In this document: piece by piece, positions 33,063 to 33,592 of the stretch
Layout of the letters: the number at the start of each line of letters is the position of its first letter
Numbering within the stretch: position 1 is the stretch's first letter
Source: Acidobacteriota bacterium
GTDB lineage: Bacteria > Acidobacteriota > Vicinamibacteria > Vicinamibacterales > UBA2999
Direction: 5' to 3'
Assembly (NCBI GenBank): GCA_020851325.1
Contig: JADZCY010000352.1
Coordinates: 1 to 33,592, forward strand
Length of the DNA stretch: 33,592 nucleotides
The notes under the pieces: generated by a model
What the model saw: only the letters and a program-made list of their open reading frames with translations
Databases searched by the model: none
Told to the model about the DNA's origin: nothing
Made by a program: the position numbers and the translations under genes

Positions 33063-33592
33063 GTGTTCGCCGGCCTGCGGCCGATCTCGTTTCTCGCGCC
33101 GGTATACCTGTGGATGCTGCTGTTGCCGGCGGCGCTGCTGGCGCTGTGGATGTGGCGCGTCGCGCAGCGCGGCGGCGACCTGCGGCGCCTGCGTGAAAGC
33201 CGGTTCACGCCGGTGCCCGAGCGCTGGAGCCGCTGGGGCGATCTGCTGTTCTGGCTGTGCCTGGTGCTGGCGTCGGCGGCGCTGACGGTGGCGCTGGCGC
33301 GTCCGCGCACGGTGGCGCCCGGCGTCGGACGGGCCGGGCTCGACGTCATCATCCTGCAGGACGGATCGGCGTCGATGCTGGTGAACGACATGGCCGCCGG
33401 CACGCGCTGGGCGCGCTCGATGACCTTCCTGCGCCGCTTCGGCGATGCGCTCCGCTGGGAAGGCGATCGCATGGCGCTCACCGTGTTCGCGCGTATCGCG
33501 GCGCCGCAGGTCCGCCTCACGCGCGATCCGAACACCGTGTTCTTCTTTCTCGATCATCTCGACCAGCAGTCGCCGTTCCGGCTCGAGGATGA
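33063..33592 (+). CDS. VWA-domain membrane protein, BatB-like (truncated by window end)
   Basis: Open from GTG 33063, with GAGGG about 9 nt upstream, to the window edge (176 codons and two bases). It begins MFAGLRPISFLAPVYLWMLL, has spans at about 14-31 and 60-79, and the MIDAS motif D100-G-S-A-S104 in ILQDGSASM. The aspartate follows Gln, unusual but compatible with metal binding. It is the second VWA protein of the operon, 10 bp after the TPR gene, as BatB follows BatC elsewhere. The remaining two-thirds lie outside the window. Confidence 0.88.
   Translation, partial: MFAGLRPISFLAPVYLWMLLLPAALLALWMWRVAQRGGDLRRLRESRFTPVPERWSRWGDLLFWLCLVLASAALTVALARPRTVAPGVGRAGLDVIILQDGSASMLVNDMAAGTRWARSMTFLRRFGDALRWEGDRMALTVFARIAAPQVRLTRDPNTVFFFLDHLDQQSPFRLED

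Overview
The window is high-GC bacterial DNA with Gram-negative envelope features: many Sec or Tat signal peptides, outer-membrane beta-barrels and a CopA/CopB pair. Several gene types suggest the phylum Acidobacteriota, probably class Vicinamibacteria: an ECF sigma factor paired with a membrane Ser/Thr kinase carrying TPRs, a PadR-like regulator, large secreted M14 peptidases and S74-capped surface fibres. This placement is an inference from gene content; there is no rRNA or other marker gene here. No tRNA, rRNA, CRISPR array or prophage was seen.

Layout. (1) 1-233: the first codons of a leftward IS481-type transposase with its terminal repeats, then heptamer repeats flanking a hairpin. (2) 213-4073: a secreted protein of unknown function, a PadR-like regulator, a secreted beta-propeller/FN3 protein broken by a one-base frameshift, and a small outer-membrane barrel. 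(3) 4292-11108, leftward: ECF sigma factor, TPR Ser/Thr kinase, and two tandem surface-fibre paralogues with YadA-like heads and S74 chaperone caps. These look like one transcription unit. (4) 11191-13814: M14 carboxypeptidase plus zinc alcohol dehydrogenase. (5) 13935-17395: a copper locus of His-rich exported protein, CopA-type multicopper oxidase and CopB. (6) 17396-17842: a gene-free repeat island. (7) 17843-27907: ScyD/ScyE-like propeller, GT-C glycosyltransferase, giant M14 peptidase, cystathionine beta-lyase-like enzyme, double universal stress protein, outer-membrane barrel and Tat-exported esterase. (8) 28019 to the right edge: a tightly overlapping MoxR-DUF58-BatD-like-VWA-TPR-VWA operon, cut off by the window end.

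The most unusual signal is a set of different short tandem repeats (units of 7, 9, 10, 13, 16, 24 and 27 nt). Seven of the eight intergenic arrays lie within about 12 nt of a stop codon, and three of them supply the stop codon. Related repeats also sit inside two coding regions: seven 9-mers in frame within copA, and a 17-nt match within the BatD-like gene. At the left edge, two heptamer arrays enclose a hairpin and fold together; all five array mismatches become G-U pairs only in the leftward transcript, which is the strand of the adjoining gene.
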